Source: Croceicoccus sediminis (GTDB lineage: Bacteria > Pseudomonadota > Alphaproteobacteria > Sphingomonadales > Sphingomonadaceae). From it: DNA of 64,000 bases. The notes under the pieces are model-generated. The model was given only the letters and a program-made list of their open reading frames with translations, ran no database searches and had not been told where the DNA came from. How positions within the stretch are numbered: position 1 is the first letter of the stretch; the number at the start of each line of letters is the position of its first letter. The position numbers were made by a program, and so were the translations under genes. Shown here one piece after another: positions 44,064-54,232 of the stretch. The stretch spans positions 372,001-436,000 of the forward strand of contig NZ_SUNC01000001.1 in NCBI RefSeq assembly GCF_007570835.1, in the 5' to 3' direction.

Positions 44064-46835
44064 GTGAACGATCTGACTGATACTGCGCCGCTTCCCGGCC
44101 AACCCGACATCGAACCGATCGACATCGTCGACGAGATGAAGTCGAGCTATCTCGACTACGCGATGAGCGTCATCGTCAGCCGCGCGCTGCCCGATGTGCG
44201 CGACGGTCTGAAACCCGTTCATCGCCGCATCCTTTTCGCCAGCCAGGAAGGCGGCTTCGTCGCCGGACGCCCCTATCGCAAGAGCGCGAAGATCGTCGGC
44301 GACGTGATGGGCAACTATCACCCCCACGGCGACAGCGCGATCTACGACGCGCTGGCGCGCATGACGCAGGACTGGTCCATGCGCCTGCCGTTGATCGACG
44401 GTCAGGGTAACTTCGGCTCGATGGACCCCGATCCGCCGGCATCGATGCGTTACACCGAAGCGCGCCTTGCCCGCGTCGCCAATTCGCTGCTCGACGACCT
44501 CGACAAGGACACCGTCGATTTCGCCGACAACTATGACGGTTCGCGCCGCGAACCCGAAGTGCTGCCCGCACGCTTCCCGAACCTGCTCGTCAACGGCGCA
44601 GGCGGCATCGCGGTCGGCATGGCGACGAACATTCCGCCGCACAACCTGGGCGAAGTGATCGACGGCTGCCTTGCCATGATCGAGAACCCGGCCATCACCG
44701 TGGACGAGCTGTTCGAGATAATCCCCGGCCCCGACTTCCCGACCGCACCGCTGATCCTGGGCCAGTCTGGCGCGCGCAATGCCTATCGCGAAGGGCGCGG
44801 CTCCATCCTGCAGCGCGCCCGTCACAAGATCGAGGAAAAGCGCGGCGACCGCCGGTCCATCGTGCTGACATCGATTCCCTTCCAGGTCGGCAAGTCGAAC
44901 CTCGTCGAAAAGATCGCCGAAGCCGCCAAGGACAAGCGGATCGAGGGTGTTTCCGACATCCGCGACGAATCCAACCGCGAGGGCGTGCGCGTCGTCGTCG
45001 ACCTGAAGCGCGATGCCTCGCCCGAGGTCGTGCTCAACCAGATCTGGCGCTACACCCCCGCGCAGTCGAGCTTTCCAGCCAACATGCTGGCGATCCGCGG
45101 CGGCCGCCCCGAAGTGCTGAACCTGCGGGACATCCTGCAAAGCTTCATCCACTTCCGCGAAGACGTCATCACCCGCCGCACGAAGTTCGAGCTGAACAAG
45201 GCCCGCGAACGCGCGCACATCTTGCTCGGCCTCGTCATCGCGGTCACCAACCTTGATGAAGTGGTCAAGATCATCCGTGGTTCGGCAAGCCCGGCAATCG
45301 CACGCGAAAGCCTGCTGTCGCGCGAATGGCCGATGGGCGAAATCGCGCCCTATATCCGCCTTGTCGAAGCGATCGAGGACGACGACGACCTCGACCAGCA
45401 GCCGACCTACACGTTGAGCGAGACACAGGTCCGCGCCATCCTCGACCTGCGCCTGCATCGCCTGACGGCCATGGGCCGTGAGGAAATCGGCGAGGAACTG
45501 CAGAAGCTGTCCGAAGACATCGCCGGATACCTCGAAATCCTCGGCGACCGGGTGAAGCTGTACCAGGTCATGCAGGACGAGCTGCGCGAAGTGCGCGACG
45601 CCTATGCCACCCCGCGCGTCTCCGAGATCGCCCCTGCTTGGGACGGTATCGAGGACGAAGACCTGATCGAGCGGGACGAGATGGTCGTCACCGTCACATT
45701 GGGCGGCTATATCAAGCGCACCCCGCTCTCGACTTTCCGTGCCCAGGCCCGTGGCGGCAAGGGCCGCGCCGGCATGGCGACGAAGGAAGAGGACGCGGTT
45801 ACCAACCTGTTCGTGACCAGCACGCACAACCCGGTCCTGTTCTTCTCCACCGCGGGCAAAGTCTATCGCATGAAGGTCTGGAAACTGCCCGAAGGCGGCC
45901 CGACCACGCGCGGTCGCCCGATGGTGAACCTCCTACCGCTTGGCGAGGGTGAAACGATCCAGACCGTGCTACCCTTGCCCGAGGACGAGGAAGAGTGGGG
46001 CAACCTGCACGTCATGTTCGCCACCGGCAACGGCACCGTGCGCCGCAATTCGATGGCATCGTTCACGAACGTGCCTTCGAACGGAAAAATCGCAATGCGG
46101 TTCGACGACGACAGCGACGACTATCTCGTCGGCGTTCGCCTGCTGACGCCCGATGATGACGTTCTGTTGGCAAGCCGTGAGGGCAAGGCCATCCGCTTTT
46201 CTGCCGAAGACGTCCGCGAATTCCAGTCGCGCACCTCTACCGGCGTTCGCGGCATGACGCTGAAGGGTGACGACAAGGTCATCTCGATTTCCGTGTTGAA
46301 CGGCGCGGAACTTGAACAGCGTGACGAATACCTGCGCGCTGCTCCGTGGAAGGAGAACGAGAGCGAACCCACGCTCGACGCCGAAATCATGACCCGCATG
46401 GAAGAGGCGGAGGAATTCATCCTAACCGTCTGCGCCAACGGGTACGGCAAGATGAGCTCCGCCTATGAATATCGCCGCACCGGTCGCGGCGGCCAGGGCA
46501 TCACCAACATCGACAATATCGCGCGCAACGGCCCGGTCGTTGCCAGCTTCCCTGCCCACAAGGGCGAGCAACTGATGCTTGTCACCGATCAGGCGAAACT
46601 GATACGCATGCCGCTCTCTTCACTGCGCGTGATCGGTCGCGGTTCGGCCGGTGTCCGCCTGTTCGACGTGGCAAAGGGTGAACACGTCGTGGGTTGTGCC
46701 CGTCTGGACGAGGAAGAAGCCCCCGAGAACGAGGCCGAGGAAGCCATCGTCGAGGAGATCCTCGGTCGTGATGCGGAAGAGACCACGCCCGAAACCACGC
46801 AGGACCGCGACGACCCGCCGCCGACCGACGTGTAA
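44064..46835 (+). CDS. gyrA: DNA gyrase subunit A
   Basis: 923 residues from a GTG start. The winged-helix/active-site region reads [17 protein letters not shown], the catalytic Tyr lies in [10 protein letters not shown], and the quinolone-resistance region reads [15 protein letters not shown], i.e. sensitive-type Ser and Asp. The beta-propeller C-terminal domain carries a GyrA-box-like [11 protein letters not shown], distinguishing it from ParC, and ends in an acidic tail. The in-frame upstream extension has no conserved residues. gyrB is not in the window. Confidence 0.95.
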   Translation: MNDLTDTAPLPGQPDIEPIDIVDEMKSSYLDYAMSVIVSRALPDVRDGLKPVHRRILFASQEGGFVAGRPYRKSAKIVGDVMGNYHPHGDSAIYDALARMTQDWSMRLPLIDGQGNFGSMDPDPPASMRYTEARLARVANSLLDDLDKDTVDFADNYDGSRREPEVLPARFPNLLVNGAGGIAVGMATNIPPHNLGEVIDGCLAMIENPAITVDELFEIIPGPDFPTAPLILGQSGARNAYREGRGSILQRARHKIEEKRGDRRSIVLTSIPFQVGKSNLVEKIAEAAKDKRIEGVSDIRDESNREGVRVVVDLKRDASPEVVLNQIWRYTPAQSSFPANMLAIRGGRPEVLNLRDILQSFIHFREDVITRRTKFELNKARERAHILLGLVIAVTNLDEVVKIIRGSASPAIARESLLSREWPMGEIAPYIRLVEAIEDDDDLDQQPTYTLSETQVRAILDLRLHRLTAMGREEIGEELQKLSEDIAGYLEILGDRVKLYQVMQDELREVRDAYATPRVSEIAPAWDGIEDEDLIERDEMVVTVTLGGYIKRTPLSTFRAQARGGKGRAGMATKEEDAVTNLFVTSTHNPVLFFSTAGKVYRMKVWKLPEGGPTTRGRPMVNLLPLGEGETIQTVLPLPEDEEEWGNLHVMFATGNGTVRRNSMASFTNVPSNGKIAMRFDDDSDDYLVGVRLLTPDDDVLLASREGKAIRFSAEDVREFQSRTSTGVRGMTLKGDDKVISISVLNGAELEQRDEYLRAAPWKENESEPTLDAEIMTRMEEAEEFILTVCANGYGKMSSAYEYRRTGRGGQGITNIDNIARNGPVVASFPAHKGEQLMLVTDQAKLIRMPLSSLRVIGRGSAGVRLFDVAKGEHVVGCARLDEEEAPENEAEEAIVEEILGRDAEETTPETTQDRDDPPPTDV

Positions 46836-46844
46836 TGGTCTATA

Positions 46845-47564
46845 TCAGGCTGCGGCGTCGCGCCGCAGCCTGCTGACCACGCCCGTTGCGATCAGAAGCT
46901 GGCCCGAATAGTAGAGCGGCCAGACGAGCTTCGTCGCGATCGGGCTATCATGCAAAACCGGTCCCAGCGTTGCGAAAAGCAGCAGGTCGGACACGACGAA
47001 CAGGACCGCCCCTGCCCCCACCCGGTAACGGGAAAACCGGCTCGTCCATGCCGTCGCGGCCATGATCGCAAGCAGCAACGAGAATCCGGTCGCCAGAAGA
47101 CGTCCTTCCTCTCCGCGCAGCAGGAACCAGCTGATCACCGGCACCGCGATGACAAGCACGAGAGCCAGAATCTTCTGCGACGTCACCGTGTGATCGCGCC
47201 GATTGCGGGCATAGAGCCAGATGCCGAGCAGGAGCGAAAAGCCCATCAGGGTCGCGGCGCTGGCGTATTGAAGCTCGGAAAAACTGTCGGCGACGCCCGC
47301 GATCAACAACAACCCCGTCAAGGCATGACCATCGGGACCGAGGTGCCGCTGAAACGCGTATAGTGCGAGCAGGATGAGCGGCAGGCCCTTCCATACGACC
47401 TTGAAAAGGCCGGGAATTGCGTGGCTGTCCGCAAAGAACCACCACGAGACCGCACCGATGATGCTGGCGAGCAACCAGGGCCGCCTTTGTGCCAATGCGC
47501 GTTTCACGATCTTCGTCTGATGCTCCCCTGCGCCGTCAAACCGGCCTGCGTTGTCTCTTTGCAT
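46845..47564 (-). CDS. YhhN family membrane protein (lysoplasmalogenase-like)
   Basis: About 220-239 residues with roughly eight hydrophobic helices (WLLASIIGAVSWWFF, GLPLILLALYAF, ALTGLLLIAGVADSF, VLFVVSDLLLF, LVWPLYYSGQLLIATG). The VGAGAVLFVVSDLLL and YYSGQLLIA motifs are typical of YhhN/TMEM86. Eukaryotic members hydrolyse lysoplasmalogens. Start uncertain: ATGs at 47570 and 47564 or GTG at 47507 (KRALAQRRPWLL). The reading frame stays open into trmFO antisense, but that is not coding. Confidence 0.8.
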   Translation of the reverse strand: MQRDNAGRFDGAGEHQTKIVKRALAQRRPWLLASIIGAVSWWFFADSHAIPGLFKVVWKGLPLILLALYAFQRHLGPDGHALTGLLLIAGVADSFSELQYASAATLMGFSLLLGIWLYARNRRDHTVTSQKILALVLVIAVPVISWFLLRGEEGRLLATGFSLLLAIMAATAWTSRFSRYRVGAGAVLFVVSDLLLFATLGPVLHDSPIATKLVWPLYYSGQLLIATGVVSRLRRDAAA

Positions 47565-47600
47565 TTGCATTACCCGATAGGCAATCGCTAACCCGCGCGC

Positions 47601-48977
47601 ATGACACACCAGGTCCACATCATCGGCGGCGGTCTCGCAGGGAGCGAGGCGGCATGGCAGCTTGCGAACAGGGGCGTGAGGGTACGCCTGTCCGAAATGC
47701 GCGGGGGCGGTGACACGACGCCCGCACATCAGGGCGACGGGCTGGCCGAACTCGTCTGCTCGAACTCCTTCCGGTCCGACGACGACACGGCGAATGCGGT
47801 CGGCCTGCTGCATTACGAGATGCGCCAGTGCAATTCGCTGGTCATGAAAGCGGCGCAAGTGGCGCAAGTTCCTGCAGGGTCGGCGTTGGCCGTCGACCGC
47901 GACGTCTTTTCCGAGAACGTCGAAAAGGCGCTGGGCGAACATCCCAATGTCGAAATCGTGCGAGAGAGGATCGACACGCTGCCTTCCGAAGGCATGACGA
48001 TCGTTGCCACCGGCCCGCTGACCGCGGCCTCTCTCGCCCAGTCGATCGGGACGGCGACCGGCGCGGACAGCCTCGCGTTTTTCGATGCGATCGCGCCGAT
48101 CGTCTATCGCGATTCGATCAACATGGACATCTGCTGGATCCAGTCGCGCTGGAACAAGCGGACCGAGGCATCGAACGAGGATGGCGACTACATCAACTGC
48201 CCCATGAACAAGGATCAGTACCTCGCCTTCTGGCAGGGGCTGATGGACGGCGAGAAGACCGAGTTCAAGGAGTGGGAAGCCGACACACCCTATTTCGATG
48301 GCTGCATGCCGATCGAGGTCATGGCATCGCGTGGGGTCGAAACCTTGCGTTTTGGCCCGATGAAACCGGTCGGCCTCGACAATCCGCATGACGTGACGCC
48401 CGAATTTCCGCAGGGCCGCTGGCCCTATGCCGTGGTTCAGCTTCGCCAGGACAACAAGCTGGGCACGCTGTGGAACATGGTCGGTTTCCAGACCAAGCTG
48501 AAGCACCGGGCGCAGATCGAACTGTTCCGCACGATTCCGGGGCTCGAAAACGCCGAATTCGCGCGGCTTGGCGGTTTGCACCGCAATACGTTCCTCAATT
48601 CGCCTACCCTGCTGGACCGTCAGCTTCGCCTGAAAGCCGCGCCGCATATCCGATTTGCCGGACAGATCACGGGCTGCGAAGGCTATGTCGAAAGCTCGGC
48701 CATCGGGATGCTGGCGGGCCTGATGGCGGCGAACGAACTGGCCGGTCGCGACTGGACGCCCCTGCCCCGAACGACCGCGCTCGGCGCATTGTTGTCGCAC
48801 ATTACCGGCGATGCGGAGGCAGACAGCTATCAGCCGATGAACGTCAATTTTGGACTGTTCCCGATGCCCGACGACGACGGCGTGAAGAAGAAACAGCGCA
48901 AAGCCTATTACACAGAGCGTGCAAAGCGCGACATGGCCGAGTGGCTGGGCACGGCGCGGATTACCGAACCGGCCTGA
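47601..48977 (+). CDS. trmFO: Folate/FAD-dependent tRNA (uracil-54-C5)-methyltransferase
   Basis: 458 residues. N-terminal FAD-binding [18 protein letters not shown]; conserved [14 protein letters not shown] and [10 protein letters not shown]; Cys residues of the thymine-making reaction in the C-terminal half. It makes ribothymidine-54 in tRNA using methylene-tetrahydrofolate. ATG at 47601 is the conserved start. Divergent from the YhhN gene with very little space for both promoters. Confidence 0.96.
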   Translation: MTHQVHIIGGGLAGSEAAWQLANRGVRVRLSEMRGGGDTTPAHQGDGLAELVCSNSFRSDDDTANAVGLLHYEMRQCNSLVMKAAQVAQVPAGSALAVDRDVFSENVEKALGEHPNVEIVRERIDTLPSEGMTIVATGPLTAASLAQSIGTATGADSLAFFDAIAPIVYRDSINMDICWIQSRWNKRTEASNEDGDYINCPMNKDQYLAFWQGLMDGEKTEFKEWEADTPYFDGCMPIEVMASRGVETLRFGPMKPVGLDNPHDVTPEFPQGRWPYAVVQLRQDNKLGTLWNMVGFQTKLKHRAQIELFRTIPGLENAEFARLGGLHRNTFLNSPTLLDRQLRLKAAPHIRFAGQITGCEGYVESSAIGMLAGLMAANELAGRDWTPLPRTTALGALLSHITGDAEADSYQPMNVNFGLFPMPDDDGVKKKQRKAYYTERAKRDMAEWLGTARITEPA

Positions 48978-48983
48978 TCCAGA

Positions 48984-49454
48984 TCAGCAGCGGCACTTCG
49001 ATGCAGGCTGCGCTTTCTTCTTCGGCGCGGTCGTCGCATATTCCGCAGGCGTCAGGCGGCCGTCCCCGTTCCCGTCGGCGCCTTCAAACCGGTTCACGGT
49101 GGTTACGGCCCATTCCTCAAACGTCAGCAGGTTGTTGCCGTCGACGTCCAGCTTGCGGAAAGCGCTTACCCGCGTCGAAAGCATTTCGTTACGCGTGATG
49201 ATGAGATCGCGGTTGATGTCATAACGGGCAAAGCGGCGCTGTTCGTCGTCCATCCTGATCGCGCTGGGCAGGTCCGGCCCCTGCATTTCGCCGACATCGG
49301 CCACGGGCAGCGCTTCTGGTTCACGCACTTGCGGCTGCGCGGCCATTTCGGGCGGCGGCAGGCCTTCGACCTCGATGGCGCGGCCCTGCCACCAGAACAG
49401 CCCCAGTGCGACAAGCAAAAGCGCGCCGAGCGCGCCCACGACCATGCGATTCAT
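48984..49454 (-). CDS. Membrane-anchored EF-hand protein
   Basis: 156 residues. A single N-terminal membrane anchor (VVGALGALLLVALGLFW) precedes a Pro-rich linker and three EF-hand loops: DINRDLIITRNE, DVDGNNLLTFEE and DGNGDGRLTPAE. The second and third have all acidic ligands; the first has Arg/Leu substitutions and may bind weakly. The C-terminus ends CRC. Likely a periplasmic calcium-binding protein; partner unknown. Confidence 0.85.
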   Translation of the reverse strand: MNRMVVGALGALLLVALGLFWWQGRAIEVEGLPPPEMAAQPQVREPEALPVADVGEMQGPDLPSAIRMDDEQRRFARYDINRDLIITRNEMLSTRVSAFRKLDVDGNNLLTFEEWAVTTVNRFEGADGNGDGRLTPAEYATTAPKKKAQPASKCRC

Positions 49455-49525
49455 AGATTGCGACCCTCCTGCAGGTTTGGACCCTAACGCACTGACCGTG
49501 CAAGAAAAGTTACCGGATCAATCTA

Positions 49526-50218
49526 TCACCGGCCAAGCAGCCCGATCCGCAGGGCAACGGCAAGATCACCCGGCCCGCCGATCCGCCGCCCTTCGGCCAG
49601 TGCGCGCTGCGACTGAGCATCCAGCACGACGATCGGGCGCATGACCTTTGTCGCTTTGCCCGAAGGCGCCTCTGCCGAGGCGAGCAGCGCCTCGACACGC
49701 GAACGTTCCGTCTCGTCCGAAAGGTTCATCGCGATGTCGGCCAGACCCCAGCGATACGCCGCGCCGCGCGCGCCGTCCGATCCTTTTCCGAAAACCTTGC
49801 CAAGTGCCACGACCGCTTCCTCCCGCGCTCCTGCAAGCGATGCGAAAGCAGCGGCATCCAGCGGCGGCTCACCGATCATGGCTTCCCAGCCATCGGCCAG
49901 CCTTGCCAGTGCGCCGCGCTCATCATCCCAGGCCGCAAGGGCTGCCAGCAACGGTTCGCCGGCAGGCCAATCCGCGACGGGCCGATGCAGCGTCTCTCGC
50001 CACCAGGCGAGCCGCATCTGCGCCAGCATCGGTTCGCGCGCTGTCGCCACGATCGTCGCGAATCGGTGGTCGAGTGTGAAGAACCCGGTCCACAATTGCC
50101 GCGCCGCAGCAGGCGCATAGGCTATCGCCAGCCGTGTCGGCGGCGAAAGCTGCGCTTCGGCTTCCTGCCAAAAGGCATGCAAGTCAGGGTCATGGGTCAC
50201 TAACGTCTCGCTAACCAC
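49526..50218 (-). CDS. Squalene/phytoene synthase-like protein, degenerate
   Basis: 230 residues, shorter than true phytoene synthases (about 300). RMLAQMRLAWWRETL-like AQMRLAWWRETLHRP is the family's helix, but neither DxxxD diphosphate-binding motif is intact (the second reads LADIAMNLSDE). This resembles the NDUFAF6-like branch of the family found in alphaproteobacteria and mitochondria. Starts at GTG 50218, with GTG 50200 as an alternative. A catalytic role in carotenoid synthesis is doubtful; no crt genes are nearby. Confidence 0.75.
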   Translation of the reverse strand: MVSETLVTHDPDLHAFWQEAEAQLSPPTRLAIAYAPAAARQLWTGFFTLDHRFATIVATAREPMLAQMRLAWWRETLHRPVADWPAGEPLLAALAAWDDERGALARLADGWEAMIGEPPLDAAAFASLAGAREEAVVALGKVFGKGSDGARGAAYRWGLADIAMNLSDETERSRVEALLASAEAPSGKATKVMRPIVVLDAQSQRALAEGRRIGGPGDLAVALRIGLLGR

Positions 50219-50224
50219 ATCTGT

Positions 50225-50239
50225 TTAAGGCCCGATTAC
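50225..50239. promoter_or_regulatory. CtrA-like half-matched box upstream of the tad trio
   Basis: TTAA-N7-TTAC at 50225-50239 differs by one base from the core CtrA box TTAA-N7-TTAA. It lies about 90-105 bp before the TadG ATG. In Caulobacter CtrA drives pilA, so the site is plausible here, but one such match can arise by chance. Confidence 0.3.
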
Positions 50240-50329
50240 CAGAATTTACGTAATCTCAACCTGTGTACCCGATCTCTGTCGTGCGCTTACCGCATCGACA
50301 GGGCGTAAATTTTGCATGGGAGCCTATTG

Positions 50330-51808
50330 ATGATCCTTCGCCGTTCGGCCAAGAGCGCCAGCCGCTTCCTCAAGCGTTTTCGCCGGGAAACGAGTGCCAA
50401 TGCCCTGATCCTGACCGCCTTCGGTATGCCGATGGTGATCGGTGGGGGCGGCTTCGCCATCGACTTTGCGCAGTTCTACCTGTGGAAACGCGAACTGCAA
50501 TACGCAGCCGACCAGGCGGCCATGGCGGCGGCATGGGAACTGGCGGAAAATCCGAACAGCACCGAATACGTGGCGCGCGGCACTACCGAGTTCGACGCGA
50601 ACGAAGCGGTTACCTCGACTTTCAACACGGCTCCTACGATCGTGAAATCGCACTATGCCGGTGTTTTGAACAACGCGATCACGGTGAACGTGTCCGCGAC
50701 GAAGCGGCTGCCGTTCACCAGCTATTTCACGAAGAGCGACACGACCGTATCGGTCATGTCCCAGGCCGCCTTCACCGGCGGCGCGACCGTCAGCAACTGC
50801 CTCATCGCGACGGAAGAGAGCGATTCGGACGCCATCCGTCTCAACGGTGACGCGGTCTTCACGGCCGAATGCGGTATCCTTGCGATGTCGGATTCGAAAA
50901 GGCTTTGCGTTACTTCGTTCGACCTCGACGGCGACTGCATAGACAAGGACGACGGCAGCAGCGGTTGGGAAGGCCGTGATGCCATTGTCGTGAACGGACA
51001 GCCGACCATCGACGCAGGCTCGATCACCTCTGCCGGTACGATCGACGACCAGTTGAACGAGATGACGGACGACATCATTCTTGAAAACATTCCGAGGGAC
51101 CAGCTGCTGGATCCCTTCGCAGGTATCGACGCACCGGTCGACTACGTGACGAACGAAGGCAGCTATACCTGCAAGGCGACCGGCAAGGGCAAGAAGAGCG
51201 GCGAAACCGTCGAACTCGGCATTGCGAAGCCCGGGATCTATACCCGCGGCCTCACCGTTGCCTGCGATACCACGTTTCAATCTGGCATTTACGTCATCGA
51301 TGGCGGCTCGCTGAAGATCAACGGCGATCACCAGGTGATCGGCAACGACGTGATGTTCATTCTGACAGGTGGCGCAAAGCTCGCGCTTGGCGGCAGCTCG
51401 ACCAACAACTTCGAGAACACAACCGATTTCACCACCGATGGCACTGAAATCAACCTGCAGGGTATCACCTACAATACGCTGATCGGCTATGGAATTCCCG
51501 ATGCTGAAGCGACCGCCATGGCGGGCATGCTCATTTTCGAAGATCCGACTTCCGAAGGTGCAAACCCTTCCGGCGAAGGTAATGGACACCTCTTCGCCGG
51601 TACGAGCAACACCTGGGTCAGCGGCGCGATCTATCTGCCGAAAAGCTCGATCACGATGGCCGGTACCGCGCAAGTCGCGAACATGTGCCTGATGATCGTC
51701 GCCAACAAGGTGACGCTGACCGGTACGACCGACATGACTGAATTCTGCCCCTCGGGCCAGAGCCACCAGACGTCGGTCATTTACGGCACTGTCAAGCTGA
51801 TCGCGTGA
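50330..51808 (+). CDS. TadG-like Flp-pilus assembly protein
   Basis: 492 residues. The N-terminal TadG/TadE-like segment is TSANALILTAFGMPMVIGGGGFAIDF...QYAADQAAMAAA, a membrane anchor with the conserved small-residue pattern. The large C-terminal region (about residues 150-490) is beta-rich, Gly/Thr/Asn-rich, and predicted to lie outside the inner membrane; it has cysteine pairs (SNCLIA, AECGIL, LTVACDTT, NMCLMI). ATG 50330 has GGGAG upstream; the reading from 50312 adds six residues. First gene of a three-gene operon. Confidence 0.88.
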   Translation: MILRRSAKSASRFLKRFRRETSANALILTAFGMPMVIGGGGFAIDFAQFYLWKRELQYAADQAAMAAAWELAENPNSTEYVARGTTEFDANEAVTSTFNTAPTIVKSHYAGVLNNAITVNVSATKRLPFTSYFTKSDTTVSVMSQAAFTGGATVSNCLIATEESDSDAIRLNGDAVFTAECGILAMSDSKRLCVTSFDLDGDCIDKDDGSSGWEGRDAIVVNGQPTIDAGSITSAGTIDDQLNEMTDDIILENIPRDQLLDPFAGIDAPVDYVTNEGSYTCKATGKGKKSGETVELGIAKPGIYTRGLTVACDTTFQSGIYVIDGGSLKINGDHQVIGNDVMFILTGGAKLALGGSSTNNFENTTDFTTDGTEINLQGITYNTLIGYGIPDAEATAMAGMLIFEDPTSEGANPSGEGNGHLFAGTSNTWVSGAIYLPKSSITMAGTAQVANMCLMIVANKVTLTGTTDMTEFCPSGQSHQTSVIYGTVKLIA

Positions 51809-51817
51809 GGCAAGAGC

Positions 51818-52309
51818 ATGCTTAGAACCCTTCGCCAGTTCCACCGCGATACTACGGGATCGACGCTGATCGAAACCGCGTTTGTGGCCCCGGCCCTGAT
51901 CGCGATGACCTTGGGCGGCGTCGAAGTCAGTTCGATGGTCGCGCGCCAGACTGAGATGCAGTCGATCGCGGCAAACGGCATGGAAATCATCCTGGCCGCA
52001 GCGCCAGAGGACGATGCCGACGTGGCCCGCACGATCTCGGAACTCAAAACGTACCTTGCCAGCGCAAGCGATCTCACGATCGTCGAAACCGGCAACCAGA
52101 TCGAACCGGGACAGATCAGCGTCTACAAGCGCTGGCGCTGCGGGAACAACAGTGACCGGCAGGCCACCGAGGGTTGCGCGAATGCGTCGCAGACCCAGAG
52201 CGAGTTCCTCGTCATTTACATGAAGGACACTTACTCGCCGATCTGGACCAACTACGGGATCGGCGACGATATGACTTTCGAAGTAAAACGGTCGATCCAG
52301 ATCGGGTGA
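51818..52309 (+). CDS. TadE-like pseudopilin
   Basis: 163 residues. N-terminal GSTLIETAFVAPALIAMTLGG is the TadE-like pilin segment, with Glu at position 5 after the Gly cleavage-like site. The rest is a small soluble domain with Cys in RWRCGNNS and TEGCANAS. It lies 9 bp after the TadG gene. TadE proteins are minor pilins processed by TadV. Its stop overlaps a possible GTG of the next gene. Confidence 0.88.
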   Translation: MLRTLRQFHRDTTGSTLIETAFVAPALIAMTLGGVEVSSMVARQTEMQSIAANGMEIILAAAPEDDADVARTISELKTYLASASDLTIVETGNQIEPGQISVYKRWRCGNNSDRQATEGCANASQTQSEFLVIYMKDTYSPIWTNYGIGDDMTFEVKRSIQIG

Positions 52310-52311
52310 TC

Positions 52312-52794
52312 ATGATGAAAAAGCACCTCAAGACCCTCCGCACGGACGAAAGCGGGAGCACCATCATCGAGATGGCGGTGCTGATGCCGGTCCTGATCAC
52401 GATGCTGATCGGCGTTTTCCAGGCCGGCATCTACCTGCAGGCCCAGAACGCGGTGCGCGGCGTGGCCGGTGAGATGAGCCGTTACATGGCGGTCGAAGCG
52501 CAGAAGGCCAACTTTCTCACCGACGAGCAGATCGAGACGAAGGCGATGACGGTCGCGGTTTCGGCGCCCTATATGCTGCAGACCAACGACCTGCAGATAT
52601 TCGTCGAGAACGAGGAAACGCAGAGCATGGACCGCGTGCGCAAGATCGACCTGCACATGATCTATGACGTGCCGAATTTCCTCGGCTTTACCAACGTCCC
52701 ATTGCTGCAGCTCGAATATACGCGTTCGGTCTTCGTGCCCGGCGCTGACCTGCCCGATCCGACGCCGACGACGACGCCTATAGGCACCGAGTGA
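52312..52794 (+). CDS. TadE-like pseudopilin (second copy)
   Basis: 160 residues beginning at ATG 52312 (an ATG at 52315 and a GTG at 52306 are also possible). GSTIIEMAVLMPVLITMLIG is the second TadE-type hydrophobic segment in the operon. The C-terminus is Pro/Thr-rich (DLPDPTPTTTPIGTE). Closest relatives should be TadE/TadF of Flp pili. No tadA, tadB, tadC, rcpA or flp gene is in the window. Confidence 0.85.
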   Translation: MMKKHLKTLRTDESGSTIIEMAVLMPVLITMLIGVFQAGIYLQAQNAVRGVAGEMSRYMAVEAQKANFLTDEQIETKAMTVAVSAPYMLQTNDLQIFVENEETQSMDRVRKIDLHMIYDVPNFLGFTNVPLLQLEYTRSVFVPGADLPDPTPTTTPIGTE

Positions 52795-52817
52795 CCCCTT
52801 CATCGGCGTACAAAAGA

Positions 52818-52847
52818 AAAGGGCCGGCTGCGAAGCCGGCCCTTTCT
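52818..52847. terminator. Bidirectional intrinsic terminator
   Basis: Perfect 12-bp stem aaagggccggct / agccggcccttt (52818-52829 and 52834-52845) with a 4-nt loop, flanked by A-rich and TTTCTGTTTG sequence. It lies between the tad trio and convergent pdhB. Confidence 0.9.
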
Positions 52848-52867
52848 GTTTGCAGCATGACGGTCGT

Positions 52868-54232
52868 TCAGCCCGCGTAGCAGACCTTCTTCACCGCCTC
52901 GACGATGCGAGGCGTATCGATAAGAGCCGCCTTTTCCAGATTGGCCGCATAGGGTAGCGGGACATCGACATTCGTCACGCGGATAACCGGCGCGTCGAGA
53001 TCGTCGAAGCCCTGTTCCATGCAGACCGCCGAAATTTCGCTGGCGATCGAGCAAGTCGGCCAGCCTTCTTCGGCCACGACCAGGCGGTTCGTCTTCTTGA
53101 GGCTTGCCAGCACCGTGCCGGTGTCGAGCGGGCGCAGCGTGCGCAAGTCGATGACTTCGGCATCGATCCCCTCGCCCGCCAGCTTTTCGGCTGCTTCGAG
53201 AGCAAGGCCGACGCCGATCGAGTAGGACACGATCGTCACGTCCGATCCTTCGCGCATGATGCGGGCCTTGCCGATCGGCAGGACGAAATCGTCCATGTCC
53301 GGAACGTCGAAGCTCTTGCCGTACATCAGCTCGTTTTCGAGGAAGACCACCGGGTCTTCGCTACGGATCGCGGCCTTCAGCAGGCCCTTGCCGTCCGCCG
53401 CGTCATAAGGCGCGATGACGACTAGGCCGGGCACGCTGGCGTACCAGGGGCCATAGTTCTGCGAGTGCTGCGCCGCGACGCGGCTTGCTGCGCCGTTGGG
53501 GCCGCGGAACACGACCGGGCAACGCATCTGACCGCCGGACATGTAGTTCGTCTTGGCGGCCGAGTTGATGATGTGGTCGATCGCCTGCATGGCGAAGTTG
53601 AACGTCATGAACTCGACGATCGGACGCAGACCGCCCATCGCGGCACCCGTGCCGATACCGGCGAAACCGTATTCGGTGATCGGCGTGTCGATCACGCGCT
53701 TGGGGCCGAACTCGTCGAGCAGGCCCTGGGTCACCTTGTAGGCGCCCTGGTACTCGGCGACTTCTTCGCCCATCACGAAAACACGCTCGTCGGCGCGCAT
53801 TTCCTCGGCCATCGCGTCGCGCAGCGCTTCGCGTACCGTGGTGGAAACCATCTTGGTCCCTTCCGGCAGGTCCGGATCGCGTGCGATCTCGACCTTGGCT
53901 GTCGCGGGCTTGGCCGCTTCGGTCGGGGCCTCTTCCTTGGCCTCGGGCTCGCTGGCCGCAGGCGTCGGGGCCGGAGCCGCGACATCGGAACCGTCACCGT
54001 CAAGCACGGCGATCACGGTGCCGACCTTCACGTTCTCGGTCCCTTCGGCGATCATGATCTTGCCGACGGTGCCTTCGTCGATGGATTCGAATTCCATCGT
54101 AGCCTTGTCGGTTTCGATCTCGGCGATGATGTCACCGGGCGAGATCTCGTCGCCTTCCTTGACCAGCCACTTGGCGAGAGTGCCCTCCTCCATCGTCGGG
54201 GAGAGCGCGGGCATCTTGAGTTCGACAGCCAT
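52868..54232 (-). CDS. pdhB: Pyruvate dehydrogenase E1 beta with N-terminal lipoyl domain
   Basis: 454 residues. Residues 1-80 form a lipoyl domain ([20 protein letters not shown]; lipoyl-lysine in ETDKATMEF), followed by an Ala/Pro-rich linker and an E1 beta transketolase domain ([60 protein letters not shown]). The fused lipoyl domain is a known feature of alphaproteobacterial PdhB. ATG overlaps the pdhA TGA (TGATG). It works with PdhA, and with the E2 at the left window edge. Confidence 0.96.
   Translation of the reverse strand: MAVELKMPALSPTMEEGTLAKWLVKEGDEISPGDIIAEIETDKATMEFESIDEGTVGKIMIAEGTENVKVGTVIAVLDGDGSDVAAPAPTPAASEPEAKEEAPTEAAKPATAKVEIARDPDLPEGTKMVSTTVREALRDAMAEEMRADERVFVMGEEVAEYQGAYKVTQGLLDEFGPKRVIDTPITEYGFAGIGTGAAMGGLRPIVEFMTFNFAMQAIDHIINSAAKTNYMSGGQMRCPVVFRGPNGAASRVAAQHSQNYGPWYASVPGLVVIAPYDAADGKGLLKAAIRSEDPVVFLENELMYGKSFDVPDMDDFVLPIGKARIMREGSDVTIVSYSIGVGLALEAAEKLAGEGIDAEVIDLRTLRPLDTGTVLASLKKTNRLVVAEEGWPTCSIASEISAVCMEQGFDDLDAPVIRVTNVDVPLPYAANLEKAALIDTPRIVEAVKKVCYAG
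54010..54232 (-). repeat. Lipoyl-domain coding repeat, copy 2
   Basis: DNA of the pdhB lipoyl domain; a close match to 168-382 (see that entry) in the same orientation. Identical stretches include the codons around the lipoyl lysine and the START of the domain. Confidence 0.8.

Noticed and set aside
44058-45827. 589-residue frame antisense to gyrA
   Set aside because: Composition-driven shadow of a conserved gene.
47565-48800. Long N-terminal extension of the YhhN frame through trmFO antisense
   Set aside because: The extension is antisense to trmFO and carries no membrane or conserved segment; only the last ~220-239 residues match the family.
50324-51844. 506-residue frame antisense to the TadG gene
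   Set aside because: Covers a well-supported operon with proper ribosome sites and pilin motifs.
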